From: Paracoccaceae bacterium
GTDB taxonomy: Bacteria; Pseudomonadota; Alphaproteobacteria; Rhodobacterales; Rhodobacteraceae
DNA: 7,261 nt
Direction: 5' to 3'
Assembly (NCBI GenBank): GCA_019090405.1
Contig: JAHRVZ010000125.1
Location: forward strand, 1-7,261
Of this stretch, positions 5,736 to 7,261 are shown one piece after another. The notes below the pieces were generated by a model. The model was not told the DNA's origin, made no database searches, and saw only the letters and a program-made list of their open reading frames with translations. The translations under genes and the position numbers were made by a program. Each line of letters starts with the position of its first letter. The stretch's first letter is position 1.

Positions 5736-6953
5736 TCAGCCAATTCGAAACGCCGCAATCCCGGCCATGACGGTCGCAATGCACGCCGTGATCGCCAGAA
5801 AAACAAATACATACTGATAACTGCCCGTGAATTGCAATATGAGCGAGCCAGCACTTGGGCCGACCCACGCACCTGAAAAGAAAAATCCCAGCGCGCCACC
5901 AACTGTTTCGGCAATCTTATCCGATTCGGCGCGCCTGACCACATTCGCAATGACTATTCCCGACCACCCAAAAGTCGCAAGCCCAAGAACTGCCATGATG
6001 CCAAAAACCTGCCATTTCGACCATTCCGAATCTGCCATGGAAAACACCAGAATTGTGACAGTAGTAACCGCACCCATCACGACCACGACCGCCAGAGAAT
6101 TGCGGACACGGTCGGCCTTCCATCCCCAGAAGATGCGGCTGCCAACCGCCAGCATGTTAATCAACGACAATGCAAACCCGCCTTGGGTCATGGTAAACCC
6201 GACCTCTTCGACCACGAACAGAACCAGAAATGCCAGCACGCCGACTTGCGCGACGCTAAGGCAAAACCCCATCACACACAGACCAAGAAGCGGCTTGTTT
6301 CGAAAAATCAGTTTAAGTCCAGCCCAGGGCGCTGAAATCGCTGTATTCGGGTCGGCCAGGTCATCCCAATGGGGCCGCACGACGTTCATCGCCAAGGCAA
6401 TCACGATCGAAAACCCCGCCAGCGCGTAAAACGCCCATTGCCAATCCAGAATAGCCGCAAGAACCGGACCCAGAAGCCCCGCAAGTACCGCGCCCAATGC
6501 AGTGCTTGTCTGCCGGAAGGAAAACAGAAAATTCATCCGTTCCGGGCTGCCAAACCGCGATAGCAGAACCGACGCCGCCGGGTGTGACATCCCGTAACAG
6601 AACCCGATCAGGATCGAACCGATGGTCACGACCCGCGTGTCAGGAACCGAATATAACAAGCTGCCTACCGCGCTCATTGCCAAAGCGGTCTGCAACACCC
6701 GACAGGGACCATACCGTCCGACAATTCCCCCCGAAATCAACGAGGAAATGCCGCCAAAGCCAAACACCAGTGTGACCTGATACCCGATAAAGGCGGCGCT
6801 GACCCCCAGCGTTTCTTTGGTCGCTACAGCAAGTGCCGGGACCAGATAGCCGCTAGTGGCCGAAATCGCCCCGATGAACGTGGTCGAAATCAGAACGAAA
6901 ACAATATTGATCTGCCATCGGGGTCGCCCGGCTGGGGCTGACCCCGTCAACAC
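5736..6953 (-). CDS. Major facilitator superfamily (MFS) transporter
   Basis: Inner-membrane secondary carrier, 405 residues, typical length. Twelve hydrophobic helices are visible at roughly 15-38, 52-75, 86-102, 109-132, 146-170, 173-192, 222-247, 258-278, 286-305, 314-338, 348-373 and 378-402. A long polar loop (193-221) separates the two halves. MFS motif A is recognisable between helices 2 and 3 (GGIVGRYGPCRV, 75-86), with a degenerate repeat between helices 8 and 9 (GWKADRVRN, 277-285). FSFRQTSTALG (145-155) resembles a segment seen in organic-acid-type MFS carriers, a weak hint only. The start is uncertain. The longest frame begins GTG at 6953, followed directly by TTG; an in-frame stop lies 24 bases upstream, no ATG follows before helix 1, and no ribosome binding site is visible. 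It lies 86 bp after the TRAP permease gene and 21 bp before the IclR gene, so it may import or export the operon's substrate or a product. Confidence 0.88.
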   Translation of the reverse strand: MLTGSAPAGRPRWQINIVFVLISTTFIGAISATSGYLVPALAVATKETLGVSAAFIGYQVTLVFGFGGISSLISGGIVGRYGPCRVLQTALAMSAVGSLLYSVPDTRVVTIGSILIGFCYGMSHPAASVLLSRFGSPERMNFLFSFRQTSTALGAVLAGLLGPVLAAILDWQWAFYALAGFSIVIALAMNVVRPHWDDLADPNTAISAPWAGLKLIFRNKPLLGLCVMGFCLSVAQVGVLAFLVLFVVEEVGFTMTQGGFALSLINMLAVGSRIFWGWKADRVRNSLAVVVVMGAVTTVTILVFSMADSEWSKWQVFGIMAVLGLATFGWSGIVIANVVRRAESDKIAETVGGALGFFFSGAWVGPSAGSLILQFTGSYQYVFVFLAITACIATVMAGIAAFRIG

Positions 6954-6975
6954 GCCGGGCGCCGGCCAAAATGGC
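6954..6975. repeat. Two adjacent short inverted repeats just ahead of the MFS start
   Basis: GCCGG-GCG-CCGGC (6954-6966) and GCCA-AAA-TGGC (6965-6975) are perfect small inverted repeats that abut one another in the 86-bp gap between the TRAP and MFS genes. They occupy the place where the MFS ribosome binding site should be. No T-run follows on the minus strand, so they do not look like a standard intrinsic terminator. They might form RNA structure that limits MFS translation, but this is speculative. Confidence 0.35.
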
Positions 6976-7039
6976 TAAATGGTCTGCCACTAACAAAGGC
7001 TGAATGCGTTGGAAATTTTTGCTGAACGCTCATCCCGAG

Positions 7040-7261
7040 TCAGAAGGCGAAAGGCAAATACATTGCCAACGCCGGAAAGAAATACAGAACAACGACGCTT
7101 AGTAGCATGATGATGATGAATGGCCACACGCCGCGCGAAACTTCCCATAGGGTGGAATTCCCGACCGCTTGCACAACAAACAGGTTCAGACCCACGGGCG
7201 GCGTTATCAGGGCGCATTCGACCATGATGACAAAGACGATGCCGAACCAGATCGGATCGAC
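7040..7261 (-). CDS. TRAP transporter large permease subunit, C-terminal end only (DctM family)
   Basis: Last 73 residues of the large membrane subunit of a tripartite ATP-independent periplasmic (TRAP) carrier, which imports organic acids with a periplasmic binding protein and a small permease. The 5' part lies beyond the right edge; full-length DctM proteins have about 425-440 residues. Seen: the family signature ITPPVGLNLFVVQAV (19-33 of the visible part) preceded by DPIWFGIVFVIMVE (2-15), and a final hydrophobic helix (about 47-70) ending FAF, all typical of the DctM C-terminus. The stop is at 7042-7040. The reading frame remains open to the window edge, so the ATG at 7225 is internal, not a start. 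The small permease and binding protein usually sit upstream, outside this window. The association with an IclR gene and CoA-ester catabolism points to an organic acid as ligand. Confidence 0.93.
   Translation of the reverse strand, partial: VDPIWFGIVFVIMVECALITPPVGLNLFVVQAVGNSTLWEVSRGVWPFIIIMLLSVVVLYFFPALAMYLPFAF

Noticed and set aside
5827..6429. 200-codon plus-strand open frame opposite the MFS gene
   Set aside because: A mirror of a hydrophobic coding sequence; Thr/Pro-rich translation with no domain, antisense to a clear 12-helix transporter.

Overview
The window is a single minus-strand block of catabolic, transport and regulatory genes. Base composition, codon use and the mix of TRAP carrier, IclR regulator and CoA-ester enzymes suggest an alphaproteobacterium, probably of the Rhodobacterales/Roseobacter type. 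That placement is inference; no rRNA or marker gene is present. All seven genes are read right to left, and there is almost no space between most of them.

In order of transcription, the right edge holds the last 73 residues of a TRAP-transporter large permease (DctM family, 7261-7040). An 86-bp gap follows, then a 12-helix MFS carrier (6953-5736). An IclR-family regulator follows 21 bp later (5714-4998). A 252-bp non-coding gap comes next. It holds a 16-bp palindrome of the IclR-operator type (4878-4893), overlapping a plausible sigma70-type promoter. The catabolic genes then run: crotonase A (4745-3933), an HMG-CoA-lyase-like enzyme (3927-2983), two tandem paralogous acyl-CoA dehydrogenases (2960-1773 and 1756-566), and a second crotonase (GTG start at 503) that runs off the left edge.

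Together the genes suggest uptake of an organic acid by the TRAP and/or MFS carrier and its degradation as a CoA thioester. The inferred steps are alpha,beta-dehydrogenation by the acyl-CoA dehydrogenases, hydration by a crotonase, and retro-aldol/Claisen-type C-C cleavage by the lyase. No 3-hydroxyacyl-CoA dehydrogenase or thiolase is seen. That fits a 3-branched intermediate (a tertiary 3-hydroxyacyl-CoA, as in leucine or acyclic terpenoid breakdown), which cannot be oxidised at C3 and must be cleaved by a lyase. The substrate cannot be named from this sequence, and the CoA-activating enzyme is not in the window. The IclR protein is the obvious candidate regulator. No RNA genes, CRISPR arrays, insertion sequences or att sites were seen.
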